64,000 bases of DNA from Turneriella sp. Lineage in GTDB: Bacteria; Spirochaetota; Leptospiria; Turneriellales; Turneriellaceae. The stretch lies in NCBI GenBank assembly GCA_019186965.1, contig JABARV010000010.1, positions 186,001-250,000 of the forward strand, read 5' to 3'. The translations under genes and the position numbers were made by a program. Below are positions 9,443 through 17,830 of the stretch, piece by piece. A model generated the notes under the pieces. It searched no databases. It was given only the letters and a program-made list of their open reading frames with translations, and was not told the DNA's origin. Position 1 is the first letter of the stretch; each line of letters opens with the position of its first letter.

Positions 9443-9707
9443 ATGGATAAAGGGGGTGACTTTACAGAACTCGACGCGCTCAAGGAAAAATTAGATGTAC
9501 ACCGTCCGCTTACTTTTTAATTTAGAGCTTATCAAAGCAGGCTACCCGCCGGTGGTCTTTGGCGTCGAAGATCGACTGGCGTACTATACCGCGCTCGACA
9601 CCGCACACACCACAAACGATTTCACCCTGTTTTATTCTCTCATGCAAAAAGTGGTGGTAGAGAGCTTTGAGCCGTATTTTTATTTGCTGGGTATCAAGGG
9701 TGATTAG
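9443..9707 (+). pseudogene. Fic-domain protein, internally deleted and frameshifted
   Basis: Two pieces of one Fic (AMP-transferase fold) gene abut. From the ATG at 9443 the frame gives FTELDALKEKLDVHRPL, the usual N-terminal helix of Fic proteins, and stops at 9520. In a second frame, from about 9495, the sequence gives TVRLLFNLELIKAGYPP and then the usual Fic C-terminus (EDRLAYY, LDTAHTTNDF, LLG) to 9707. The whole catalytic middle (HxFxxGNGR motif and about 150 or more residues) is missing. The join lies in a stretch that would encode similar bases in both parts (caccgtccgctta), suggesting a deletion between short direct repeats. Non-functional as an AMPylator. Confidence 0.75.
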
Positions 9708-10017
9708 TCAGGCGGATTTACAACGCATCACCAAAGAATGTTTTTGGGATGCTCATACATCCCCCGAAGAAATTGTAAGCGTGGCTAAGGGGAGCGACCT
9801 CCGCTTAAAGAAAAAACTTTTTGAGAAAATTTTGCTGGGTAGCACAAATTTGTTTCGAGATTTAACTGTTTTTAATAGCGGTGACTTAGCGAGCCTCATT
9901 GAGTCATACACTGTGCCTGCATTTAATAAAGAATATACGTTTCGTCGTAAAAATTTAGCCGAAGTGTACTTTTTGAAAAAACCGTTGTTAATCCCCGAGT
10001 TGCAATGGAGGCGATAG
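9700..10017 (+). CDS. Small partner protein of AbiEii-type nucleotidyltransferase (candidate antitoxin)
   Basis: 105 residues from a GTG at 9700, which overlaps the end of the fic remnant. The sequence is helical and charged: an N-terminal QADLQRITKECFWD segment, a central Lys-rich helix (RLKKKLFEKILLG), and a C-terminus ending in LQW. I recall similar small proteins directly upstream of AbiEii-like genes, but it is not the winged-helix AbiEi antitoxin. The 13-bp overlap with the next gene supports a two-gene unit. An antitoxin role is inferred from position alone. Confidence 0.55.
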   Translation: MISQADLQRITKECFWDAHTSPEEIVSVAKGSDLRLKKKLFEKILLGSTNLFRDLTVFNSGDLASLIESYTVPAFNKEYTFRRKNLAEVYFLKKPLLIPELQWRR

Positions 10018-10661
10018 AGTATAAAAAATTATACGCGTTGCAAGATGCCGTTTTGCAAGAGGTGTTTAGAGCAGAGCAAGAATTTTATTTAACCGGCGGC
10101 ACTTGTTTAAGCCGATTTTATGTAGCAAAACGCTACTCAGACGATTTAGATTTTTTTACAAACAGGTCGGCGCGTTATAGTTTTGCTCTTAAAAATATTA
10201 TAGCTGCTTTAGAGAAAAAATTTTCCGTAAAAACAGAAGCACAGAGCAAAGACTTTGCGCGTTTTATCGTGAACGGCCAACTGCAAGTGGATTTCGTGAA
10301 CGACATAGCATTTCATTATAAAGATATAAAAGTTACCGAAAGCGGCTATCTCATTGACAATGTAGAAAATATTTTTGCGAACAAGCTGACGGCAATTATC
10401 GGCAGAGATAACGCTAAAGACGTGTTTGATATTGTACTCATTGCCAAGTATTTCAATTTCTCTTACCAAGATATTTTAACCGCTGCCCAAAAAAAAATGG
10501 CGTTTGCGATAGAAGATTTAATTGTGCGCCTTAAAGAATTTCCTTTGGCGTGGTTAAACGAAATAAAGCCTATTGAACCGTTTGCGATTACTAAGGACGA
10601 CATCGATGTGGTGTGTGATGGTCTCATTGAAGGTTGCGAGAACGCGTTGTTTGCGGGATAG
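10005..10661 (+). CDS. Nucleotidyltransferase of the AbiEii/AbiGii toxin family
   Basis: 218 residues. The N-terminal third carries the signature FYLTGGTCLSRF followed by KRYSDDLDFFTN: a GG-x-(16)-SDDLD nucleotidyltransferase core with two metal-binding Asp residues. The later lysine-containing helix (NIFANKLTAIIGRDNAKDVFDI) also fits AbiEii. AbiE systems act in abortive infection or toxin-antitoxin, where the toxin transfers nucleotides to tRNA or another target. Here it sits with a small partner and a dead fic at the edge of the polysaccharide locus. A housekeeping role for this solitary family member is also possible. Confidence 0.8.
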   Translation: MEAIEYKKLYALQDAVLQEVFRAEQEFYLTGGTCLSRFYVAKRYSDDLDFFTNRSARYSFALKNIIAALEKKFSVKTEAQSKDFARFIVNGQLQVDFVNDIAFHYKDIKVTESGYLIDNVENIFANKLTAIIGRDNAKDVFDIVLIAKYFNFSYQDILTAAQKKMAFAIEDLIVRLKEFPLAWLNEIKPIEPFAITKDDIDVVCDGLIEGCENALFAG

Positions 10662-10676
10662 ATTAAGGAGATTTTC

Positions 10677-11252
10677 ATGAGTATTACTATTCACCCGAGT
10701 GCCATTGTCGACGAAGGCGCACAAATTGGAGAAGGTTCGCGGGTTTGGCATTTTGTGCATGTGTGTGGCGGAGCGAAAATTGGCAAAGGCGTATCGTTGG
10801 GTCAAAATGTTTTTGTGGGCAACAAGGTCACCATTGGAGACAAGTGCAAAATCCAGAATAACGTTTCTGTGTACGACAATGTCTACTTAGAAGAAGGCGT
10901 GTTTTGTGGGCCGAGTATGGTCTTTACAAATGTCTATAACCCGCGTTCGCTCATCGAACGCAAAAACGAATACCGCGACACTTTAGTTAAAAAAGGTGCA
11001 ACGTTGGGGGCTAATTCAACCATTGTGTGCGGAATAACCATTGGCGAGTATGCGTTCATCGGCGCTGGAGCGGTGGTGAATAAAGACGTACCTGCGTACG
11101 CGCTCATGGTGGGTGTGCCTGCACGCCAAATTGGTTGGATGAGCGAATTTGGCGAACAGTTAGATTTACCGTTGAAAGGAAACGGCGAGGCCGTGTGCAA
11201 ACATACCGGTGCACGCTATGTGTTAAAAAACGGTATCGTTACGAAGGAGTAA
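10677..11252 (+). CDS. wbpD: UDP-2-acetamido-3-amino-2,3-dideoxyglucuronate N-acetyltransferase (WbpD/WlbB-like)
   Basis: 191 residues of left-handed beta-helix hexapeptide repeats (for example [20 protein letters not shown] and later [17 protein letters not shown]). The family pattern is [15 protein letters not shown], then [17 protein letters not shown] and the C-terminal PARQIGW. In P. aeruginosa WbpD acetylates the 3-amino group of UDP-GlcNAc3NA on the way to UDP-ManNAc3NAcA. A strong ribosome site (aaggag) precedes the ATG. It opens the polysaccharide operon and is followed by wbpA and wbpB, which make its upstream substrates. Confidence 0.85.
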   Translation: MSITIHPSAIVDEGAQIGEGSRVWHFVHVCGGAKIGKGVSLGQNVFVGNKVTIGDKCKIQNNVSVYDNVYLEEGVFCGPSMVFTNVYNPRSLIERKNEYRDTLVKKGATLGANSTIVCGITIGEYAFIGAGAVVNKDVPAYALMVGVPARQIGWMSEFGEQLDLPLKGNGEAVCKHTGARYVLKNGIVTKE

Positions 11253-11262
11253 TTTAATTTTT

Positions 11263-12561
11263 ATGAGTACAGCAGAAAATCAAAAAATAGCGGTCGTCGG
11301 TTTGGGGTATGTGGGTTTACCTTTGGCTGTTGAGTTTGGCAAAAAACGTGCCGTTTTAGGTTTTGATATAAACGCCAAGCGTATCGCTGAACTTAAAGCA
11401 GGTAACGATAAAACACTCGAAACCACAAGCGAACAACTTAGAGAAGCGAAATATTTAAGTTTTAGCGATAAATTAGAAGATTTAAAAACGTGTACTATTT
11501 TCATTGTGACAGTGCCAACGCCCGTCGACCATGTTAATCGACCCGACCTCACTCCACTCCAAAAGGCCAGCCACACGGTGGGCACAGCCCTCAAACCGGG
11601 CGATATCGTAATCTACGAATCTACAGTGTACCCGGGTGCAACCGAAGAGGTGTGTGTGCCTGTGCTTGAAAAAGTTTCAGGACTTACCTTCAATAAAGAT
11701 TTTTTTGCGGGCTATAGCCCCGAGCGGATTAACCCGGGCGATAAAGTCAATACTCTTACAAAAATAAAAAAAATCACGAGCGGCAGCACTCCCGAGGTTG
11801 CCAGTACTGTCGATACGCTCTATAGCAGCATCATCACCGCCGGTACGCACAAGGCGTCGTCGATTAAGGTCGCCGAAGCGGCAAAGGTGATTGAGAATAC
11901 GCAGCGCGATTTGAATATCGCTTTGGTGAACGAGCTTTCTGTTATTTTTGACCGCATCGGCATCGACACGCTTGACGTTCTTGAAGCGGCGGGCAGTAAG
12001 TGGAATTTTTTACCGTTTCGTCCGGGTATGGTGGGTGGCCATTGCATTGGCGTTGACCCCTATTACTTAACGCATAAAGCCGAAGAGGTGGGGTATAACC
12101 CGCAGGTGATTTTAGCAGGCCGCCGGATTAACGACAACATGGCGCGGTACGTGGCGCGTGCGACCATTAAACGCATGGTTAAAAACGGCATCAACGTTGC
12201 CCAAGCAACAGTGGGAGTTCTTGGCGTTACTTTCAAAGAAAACTGCCCCGACATCCGTAACAGTAAAGTCGCCGATTTAATTAAAGAGCTCAAAACATGG
12301 GGCGTCCAAGTTGTTGCTATAGACCCTTGGGCAAGTGCGGATGAAGTCCAGCACGAATATGGTTTTAGTTTGGGTGAGATTACTCCTAGTGCTCCTGTCG
12401 ATAGTTTGGTCGTTGCTGTGGGTCATAATGAATTCCGCACGCTCAGTGCTCAAACACTGCGTAGTTATGTACGTACCGAGCGGCCAGTCATTGCCGACGT
12501 AAAAAGTCTTTATAAACGCGAAGAGCTTGCCGCACAAGGTTTTACCGTTTTTCGGTTATAA
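11263..12561 (+). CDS. wbpA: UDP-N-acetylglucosamine 6-dehydrogenase (WbpA-like)
   Basis: 432 residues, the normal size of a UDP-glucose/GDP-mannose dehydrogenase family enzyme. The N-terminal Rossmann motif is VVGLGYVGLPLAVEFG, followed by IVTVPTPVD, ESTVYPGATEE and the C-terminal NAD/sugar-binding domains. GGHCIGVDPYYLT contains the catalytic Cys (about residue 261), and GVTFKENCPDIRNS follows in the C-terminal domain. Sequence details (GHCIGVDPYYL rather than the UDP-glucose type) fit the UDP-HexNAc branch (WbpA/TviB/WecC). It oxidises C6 of UDP-GlcNAc to UDP-GlcNAcA, the first step to di-N-acetylated uronic acids. Co-transcribed with wbpD (10-bp gap) and wbpB. Confidence 0.88.
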   Translation: MSTAENQKIAVVGLGYVGLPLAVEFGKKRAVLGFDINAKRIAELKAGNDKTLETTSEQLREAKYLSFSDKLEDLKTCTIFIVTVPTPVDHVNRPDLTPLQKASHTVGTALKPGDIVIYESTVYPGATEEVCVPVLEKVSGLTFNKDFFAGYSPERINPGDKVNTLTKIKKITSGSTPEVASTVDTLYSSIITAGTHKASSIKVAEAAKVIENTQRDLNIALVNELSVIFDRIGIDTLDVLEAAGSKWNFLPFRPGMVGGHCIGVDPYYLTHKAEEVGYNPQVILAGRRINDNMARYVARATIKRMVKNGINVAQATVGVLGVTFKENCPDIRNSKVADLIKELKTWGVQVVAIDPWASADEVQHEYGFSLGEITPSAPVDSLVVAVGHNEFRTLSAQTLRSYVRTERPVIADVKSLYKREELAAQGFTVFRL

Positions 12562-12581
12562 AATAATAGCGGGGATTAACT

Positions 12582-13640
12582 ATGGGAAAATTTCAGAGTA
12601 TTGAAAATCGAAAAATTCGTTTTGCTTTGGTGGGGGCAGGCCGTATTGCAGCCAACCACTTTGGTGCGATTGAAAAACTTGCAAGCGAATGCGAACTCGT
12701 CGATGTGTGCGATGTCGATAAGGCAGCGTTAGATGCAGCGGTCAGCAAAACAGGTGCGAAAGGGCATTCGTCTTTAACCGCGATGTTGCAAAGTACGACT
12801 GCCGACGCAGTCATTCTCACTACCCCCAGCGGTTTGCATCCCCGCCAAGCGATTGAAGTTGCCCAAAGCGGCAGGCACGTCGTGAGCGAGAAACCCATGG
12901 CGACCCAGTGGCAAGATGGACTTGCTATGGTGCGTGCTTGTGATGACGCAGGGGTACGTCTTTTCGTTGTGAAACAAAACCGTCGCAACGCCACGCTACA
13001 ACTTTTGAAAAAAGCGGTGACGCAAGGGCGTTTTGGCCGCATCTACAACGTGGCTCTCAATGTCTTTTGGACCCGCCCGCAGGATTATTACGATGCCGCA
13101 TCGTGGCGCGGTAAATGGGAATTCGATGGTGGCGCTTTTATGAACCAAGCGAGCCACTATATCGATTTATTAGGTTGGCTTATCGGTCCCGTCGAAAGCG
13201 TCATGGCGTACACCGCAACGCAAGCACGTAATATTGAAGCCGAAGACAGCGGTGTGGCAGCAATTCGCTGGCGTAACGGCGCCATGGGGACGTTAAACGT
13301 AAGCATGTTAACGTACCCTAAAAACCTTGAGGGTTCAATCACCATTTTGGGCGAGAAGGGCACGGTGCGTGTCGGTGGTGTGGCGGTGAATGAAATCCAA
13401 GAATGGCAGTTTGCCGACAAAAGGCCAGAAGACGATGAAATTAAAAACGCCAACTACGCAACCACCAGCGTCTATGGTTTTGGACATCCGCTTTATTACG
13501 ACAATGTGATTCAAACGCTGCGTGGCAAAGCCGAACCCGAAACCGATGGCCGCGAAGGGCTAAAGAGCCTTGAACTTTTAATCGCGATGTACCGCTCTGC
13601 CCGCGACGGCGTGCGTGTGGCGTTACCGTTGGAGAGGTAA
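12582..13640 (+). CDS. wbpB: UDP-GlcNAcA 3-dehydrogenase (WbpB-like, Gfo/Idh/MocA family)
   Basis: 352 residues. The N-terminal NAD-binding fold reads FALVGAGRIAANHFGAI, followed by the lysine motif VSEKPMAT (catalytic Lys, about 105) and the C-terminal Gfo/Idh domain with GGAFMNQASHYIDLL, where His is the likely catalytic partner. In the wbp pathway WbpB oxidises C3 of UDP-GlcNAcA to the 3-keto sugar that WbpE then transaminates. Its place directly after wbpD and wbpA makes this assignment more likely than a generic oxidoreductase. The next 30 bases lead into a decayed accessory gene, so the wbp order is interrupted here. Confidence 0.85.
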   Translation: MGKFQSIENRKIRFALVGAGRIAANHFGAIEKLASECELVDVCDVDKAALDAAVSKTGAKGHSSLTAMLQSTTADAVILTTPSGLHPRQAIEVAQSGRHVVSEKPMATQWQDGLAMVRACDDAGVRLFVVKQNRRNATLQLLKKAVTQGRFGRIYNVALNVFWTRPQDYYDAASWRGKWEFDGGAFMNQASHYIDLLGWLIGPVESVMAYTATQARNIEAEDSGVAAIRWRNGAMGTLNVSMLTYPKNLEGSITILGEKGTVRVGGVAVNEIQEWQFADKRPEDDEIKNANYATTSVYGFGHPLYYDNVIQTLRGKAEPETDGREGLKSLELLIAMYRSARDGVRVALPLER

Positions 13641-13671
13641 GTAAAATTGGTTAAAATACTTTTCAAGGTAG

Positions 13672-14163
13672 ATGCTACAAACACTGATTTTTTTAGCTTC
13701 GTTTGCTTTTAAGAGTGCCTTACCCTACCGTGGTTTAGGCACGGGTATTCGACGAGCGACTGCAGACTGGCCTAATATATTTTTTGACGATAATCGTGAG
13801 CTAAATGAATTTAAGGCAATTGTGTATAGAGCCAGTAAGGTGGATAGCATCGTTCATGAAGAAAACCCATCTCTGACTACCGCACAAGATACCGCACAAG
13901 ATACCGCACAAGTCACCGCACAAGCCACCGCACAAGCCACCGCACAAGTTACCGCACAAGTTACCGCACAAGCTGTTGAGCAGGCAGTTTTACAATTTTG
14001 CCAAGAGCCGAAAAGCAGAACTGAAATAATGAATTTTTTGGGCTTAAAGCACCGCCAACATTTCAAATATGAAATTTTAGATCCGCTATTGGCAAAGGGG
14101 CTACTTGTGCAGACAATCCCCGAGAAGCCGAATAGTCCTAAGCAGAAGTATAGGGTGGCGTGA
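13672..14163 (+). pseudogene. 5'-truncated AlbA_2/HATPase_c_4 (RecG-like) ATP-binding protein remnant with repeats
   Basis: The 163-codon open frame begins in mid-domain. Its first residues (SALPYRGLGTGIRRA, then FDDNRELNEFKAIV) match the end of the HATPase_c_4 domain of AlbA-type ATP-binding regulators. A Thr-Ala-Gln repeat block follows, then a winged-helix end (SRTEIMNFLGLKHRQHFK, LLAKGLL). The roughly 270-300 N-terminal residues (AlbA_2 domain and most of the ATPase) are absent. An in-frame ATG may allow expression of the stub, but it could not have the parent function. It sits between wbpB and the flippase and overlaps the flippase start. Confidence 0.7.
13879..13974 (+). repeat. 12-bp tandem repeat, eight copies (encodes T-A-Q-x)
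   Basis: Eight consecutive 12-bp units beginning accgcacaag and ending gat, gtc, gcc, gtt or gct, so each unit encodes Thr-Ala-Gln plus Asp, Val or Ala. The unit is a multiple of three, so copy changes alter length but not frame. Thr-x-Gln repeats in this place are common in the linker of AlbA-type regulators. Confidence 0.9.
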
Positions 14164-15443
14164 AGGTAATTAATCTCAAAACTTTAATGAAAGGTGGTAC
14201 CTTCTTAATTAGTAGTGTCATCAATGCATCGATTCCATTCTTATTGTTGCCGGTTTTAACGCGCATACTGACACCGGAAGATTATGGTACCATCGCAATG
14301 TTCAGTATTTTTCTTTCGCTCGTTAGCGCTTTTGTCGGTTTAAGCGTTCACGGTGCCATCAATGTAAATTATTTTAAATTGACCGAGCTGGAGTTTAGTG
14401 AGTATATAGCAAGTTGTCTTATCCTCTTGTTTATAAGTGCCGCCATTGTTTTTATCGTTGTTAGTATTGTGGGGCCATTTGTTGACACCATAATGGGGAT
14501 TCCCTATAAATGGATGCTCGTCGCTGTTGGAGTATCTTTTTTTCAGTTTTTGGTCAATATTCAATTAACTATTTGGATGGTCAAAGGTTCGGCGTTTCGT
14601 TACGGTAGTTTTCAAATTTCACAGACGGTAGTGAATATTGTTTTTTCGCTATTTTTGATTTTATCAATGGGCATGTTTTGGGAGGGGCGTCTCATTGGCC
14701 AAAGTACAGCAATTATTTTTTTTGGTATTTTAGCTGTTTATTTATTAAAGCAAAAAAATCTAATTCGTAAGCCAACACAATTTAAGCACGACATTAAAGA
14801 CGCATTAAAATTTGGATTACCTCTCATACCACACACATTAGGCGGATTCGCTGTTTATAGTGTAGATCGTATGGTTATTGCAAACCTTTTAGACGTTTAT
14901 GCAGTGGGTATCTACACAGTAGGGGCGCAACTTGGTCAGGCTATGAATCTTTTGTCAGATTCATTCAATAAAGTATATTCACCGTGGCTTATGGAGAATT
15001 TATCGAAAGAGGATTTAGATAAAAAAACTGTTGTGCGTAATTCTTATTTAGCAATGCTGTTTTTACTTGGTTCTGGGCTTATCTGGGGACTACTTGCAAC
15101 TTTTGCGTTACCGCTTTTGGTTGGCAAAAAGTTTGATAGTGCAAAAGATATAATATTGCTTATGTGCATAGCGGCGTCGTTTACTGGTCTTTATTATATT
15201 GTTACAAATTATATTTTTTATACCAAGAAAACCAAGTTCTTGTCAGCACTTACTTTTGTATCGGGAGTTATCAACATTCCACTCACGTATTTTATGGTGA
15301 AGGGGTATGGTATCCGAGGGGCTGCATATTCGTTTCTTATAGTGCAAGTGATTACCTTTCTTGCAACGTGGTATCTATCTGCAAAGGTATATCGGATGCC
15401 GTGGTTTTCGTTTTGGCGAGAAAACGAAAACAATGGCGTATGA
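14160..15443 (+). CDS. Polysaccharide flippase (Wzx, MATE-like/MurJ fold), first copy
   Basis: 427 residues with about 12-14 hydrophobic helices. The start is typical of Polysacc_synt flippases: ISSVINASIPFLLLPVLTRI, then TPEDYGTIAMFSI. These proteins turn lipid-linked oligosaccharide to the periplasmic face of the inner membrane. The GTG start overlaps the stop of the AlbA remnant. It stands just before legB, so it may carry the glycan containing the legionaminic acid. A second, different flippase lies at 33.0 kb. Confidence 0.85.
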   Translation: MKVINLKTLMKGGTFLISSVINASIPFLLLPVLTRILTPEDYGTIAMFSIFLSLVSAFVGLSVHGAINVNYFKLTELEFSEYIASCLILLFISAAIVFIVVSIVGPFVDTIMGIPYKWMLVAVGVSFFQFLVNIQLTIWMVKGSAFRYGSFQISQTVVNIVFSLFLILSMGMFWEGRLIGQSTAIIFFGILAVYLLKQKNLIRKPTQFKHDIKDALKFGLPLIPHTLGGFAVYSVDRMVIANLLDVYAVGIYTVGAQLGQAMNLLSDSFNKVYSPWLMENLSKEDLDKKTVVRNSYLAMLFLLGSGLIWGLLATFALPLLVGKKFDSAKDIILLMCIAASFTGLYYIVTNYIFYTKKTKFLSALTFVSGVINIPLTYFMVKGYGIRGAAYSFLIVQVITFLATWYLSAKVYRMPWFSFWRENENNGV

Positions 15444-15469
15444 GAAGTGCTTCTCTTTGAAATTTTAAT

Positions 15470-16666
15470 ATGAACTTTATGAACACTCTTAACCTCATCG
15501 GACGCACCCAAGCTTTATTCGCTCGCGATTTAACACACCACGAAGCTGAGCTTTCGCAGAGTGTCTCAGCGTCACGATTTTTAGTTTTAGGTGGGGCGGG
15601 CTCTATTGGGCAAGCGGTTGTTAAAGAAATTTTTAAGCGCAAACCGCTAAAGTTGCATGTGGTTGATTTAAGCGAAAATAATTTAGTCGAGCTGGTACGC
15701 GATATTCGCAGTTCGTTCGGTTATATCGACGGTGATTTCAAAACTTTTGCGCTTGATATTGGCTCGGTAGAATATGATGCTTTTTTTCAGGCTGATGGGG
15801 GGTACGATTATGTGTTGAACCTTTCGGCGCTCAAACATGTGCGCAGTGAAAAAGATACATTTACTTTGATGCGTATGGTTCAAACCAATATTCTCAATAC
15901 CGAAAAAACGCTAAAGCAGGCCATCCGCGCGGGTGTAAAAAAATATTTTTGTGTATCGACCGATAAGGCTGCCAACCCCGTGAATATGATGGGAGCATCA
16001 AAACGTATTATGGAAATGTTTTTAATGCGCCGTAGTCTTGAGATAAATATTTCAACAGCACGGTTTGCGAATGTTGCATTTTCAGATGGTTCACTTTTGC
16101 ATGGCTTTGATCAGCGCATTCAAAAGAGACAGCCCATTGTTGCACCGAATGACGTGAAGCGTTATTTTGTCACTCCACAAGAATCGGGAGAGCTTTGTTT
16201 AATGTCGTGCATTTTAGGCGATAACAGAGACATTTTTTTTCCTAAGCTGAGTGAAGAGTTGCATTTAATTACGTTTGCTGAAATTGCCACCCATTACTTA
16301 AAGTTGAGAGGTTATGAACCGGTGTTGTGCAACAGTGAAGACGAAGCGCGCGAGCTTGCAAAAACGTTGCCCGAACAAGGTAAATGGCCCTGTCTTTTCG
16401 CGAAAAGCGACACAACCGGTGAAAAAGATTTTGAAGAGTTTTTCACCGAAAACGAAACTCTCGATATGGCTCGCTTTGAAAAATTAGGTATCGTTAAAAA
16501 CAATGCGGTTTTCAATGATGTATTATTAAATACATTCGAGCAGAAAATAACTCAGATGAAGGCAAATTTATCATGGACAAAAGAAGATATTGTTCGATTG
16601 TTTTTTGAGCTGCTACCTGATTTTGATTACAAAGATACCGGTAAATATCTCGATAGCAAAATGTAA
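15470..16666 (+). CDS. legB: UDP-N-acetylglucosamine 4,6-dehydratase, LegB type
   Basis: 398 residues of an extended SDR fold. The nucleotide motif is LVLGGAGSIGQAV, the acidic stop of beta 2 is VVDLSENN, and the active region is VSTDKAANPVNMMGASKR, where Met replaces the usual SDR Tyr as in this dehydratase family. It lacks the transmembrane domain seen in WbpM/PglF. The long C-terminal part (GKWPCLFAKSDTTGEKDFEEF) is typical of the soluble LegB group. It converts UDP-GlcNAc to the 4-keto-6-deoxy sugar, the first step of legionaminic acid synthesis. The aminotransferase legC follows after six bases. Confidence 0.85.
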   Translation: MNFMNTLNLIGRTQALFARDLTHHEAELSQSVSASRFLVLGGAGSIGQAVVKEIFKRKPLKLHVVDLSENNLVELVRDIRSSFGYIDGDFKTFALDIGSVEYDAFFQADGGYDYVLNLSALKHVRSEKDTFTLMRMVQTNILNTEKTLKQAIRAGVKKYFCVSTDKAANPVNMMGASKRIMEMFLMRRSLEINISTARFANVAFSDGSLLHGFDQRIQKRQPIVAPNDVKRYFVTPQESGELCLMSCILGDNRDIFFPKLSEELHLITFAEIATHYLKLRGYEPVLCNSEDEARELAKTLPEQGKWPCLFAKSDTTGEKDFEEFFTENETLDMARFEKLGIVKNNAVFNDVLLNTFEQKITQMKANLSWTKEDIVRLFFELLPDFDYKDTGKYLDSKM

Positions 16667-16672
16667 GATTTT

Positions 16673-17812
16673 ATGGTAGATAAATTAATTTCATTTATAC
16701 GAGATATTTATCAAACGAATGAATACATCCCACTGCATGCGCCGCAGTTTCGTGGCAATGAAAAAAAATATGTAGCCGAAACGATTGATAGCACGTTCGT
16801 TTCAAGCGTCGGTAAGTTTGTCGATGACTTTGAAAATAAAATTGCAAAATTCACCGGCTCACCTCGCGCCGTTGCTACCGTAAACGGCACGGCTGCGCTT
16901 TCAACCGCACTTTATATGGCTGGTGTGGGGCAGGGCGATTTAGTCATTACGCAGGCACTCACGTTTGTGGCAACGTGCAATGCTATTTATCACTTGGGTG
17001 CGAAGCCGGTGCTGATTGATATTGAGCCACAAGCGTTTGGTTTATGCCCCGTTGCGACACAAAAATGGCTTAGTGAAAATGCACGTTTAGATGGGGATGG
17101 ACATTGTGTTCACAAAGAAACGGCCAAGAAAATAAAAGCAATCGTCCCCATGCACACCTTTGGCCACCCTGTGCAGCTCGAAGAACTTTTGCAAATAGCA
17201 AGAGAATGGAATTTAGTTTTAATTGAAGACGCCGCCGAGAGTTTGGGCTCTTATTACAAAGAGTGCCACACCGGTACTTTCGGAAATTTCGGGACCTTAA
17301 GTTTTAACGGTAATAAAATTATCACCACGGGCGGCGGTGGCATGTTGCTCTGTGCCAACCCCGATGACGGCGTAAGAGCGAAGCACTTGACAACGACTGC
17401 CAAGAAGCCGCACCCGTATGAATTTTACCACGATGAACCCGGGTTTAATTTTCGGATGCCCAACTTAAACGCAGCATTGGGCTGTGCTCAAATGGAAGAG
17501 TTAAATAGCTTTCTTGATAGCAAACGAAAAATCGCAAAACGCTACGAAGATTTTTTCTCGAATAGTGATTATATTTTTGTAAAAGAACCTGCGTATGCTC
17601 GTTCAAACTATTGGCTCAATTCGGTGTATTGCCCGAGTATTGAAAAACGCAACGAACTGCTTGCGAAAACAAACAGTGCTGGTGTTATGACAAGACCGGT
17701 GTGGCAGTTGATGCACCGCTTACCCGCTTTCGAAGGTGCGCTACGTGGGGAGCTACCCAATGCCGAAGCGGCCGAGGCGCATCTGGTGAGTTTGCCGAGC
17801 TCGGTGGTGTAA
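16673..17812 (+). CDS. legC: UDP-4-amino sugar aminotransferase, LegC family
   Basis: 379 residues of the DegT/DnrJ/EryC1/StrS PLP fold. It shows the LegC opening FIPLHAPQFRGNEKKYV and DSTFVSSVGKFVDDFE, the acidic VLIEDAAESLGSYYK, and the PLP-lysine region LSFNGNKIITTGGGGM (Lys about 210). The unusual C-terminal GVMTRPVWQLMHRLPAF also fits. The enzyme transaminates the LegB product at C4 to UDP-2-acetamido-4-amino-2,4,6-trideoxyglucose. It is full length. An AlbA-type passenger gene separates it from neuD. Confidence 0.88.
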   Translation: MVDKLISFIRDIYQTNEYIPLHAPQFRGNEKKYVAETIDSTFVSSVGKFVDDFENKIAKFTGSPRAVATVNGTAALSTALYMAGVGQGDLVITQALTFVATCNAIYHLGAKPVLIDIEPQAFGLCPVATQKWLSENARLDGDGHCVHKETAKKIKAIVPMHTFGHPVQLEELLQIAREWNLVLIEDAAESLGSYYKECHTGTFGNFGTLSFNGNKIITTGGGGMLLCANPDDGVRAKHLTTTAKKPHPYEFYHDEPGFNFRMPNLNAALGCAQMEELNSFLDSKRKIAKRYEDFFSNSDYIFVKEPAYARSNYWLNSVYCPSIEKRNELLAKTNSAGVMTRPVWQLMHRLPAFEGALRGELPNAEAAEAHLVSLPSSVV

Positions 17813-17830
17813 AATTATTTATTGATAGGT

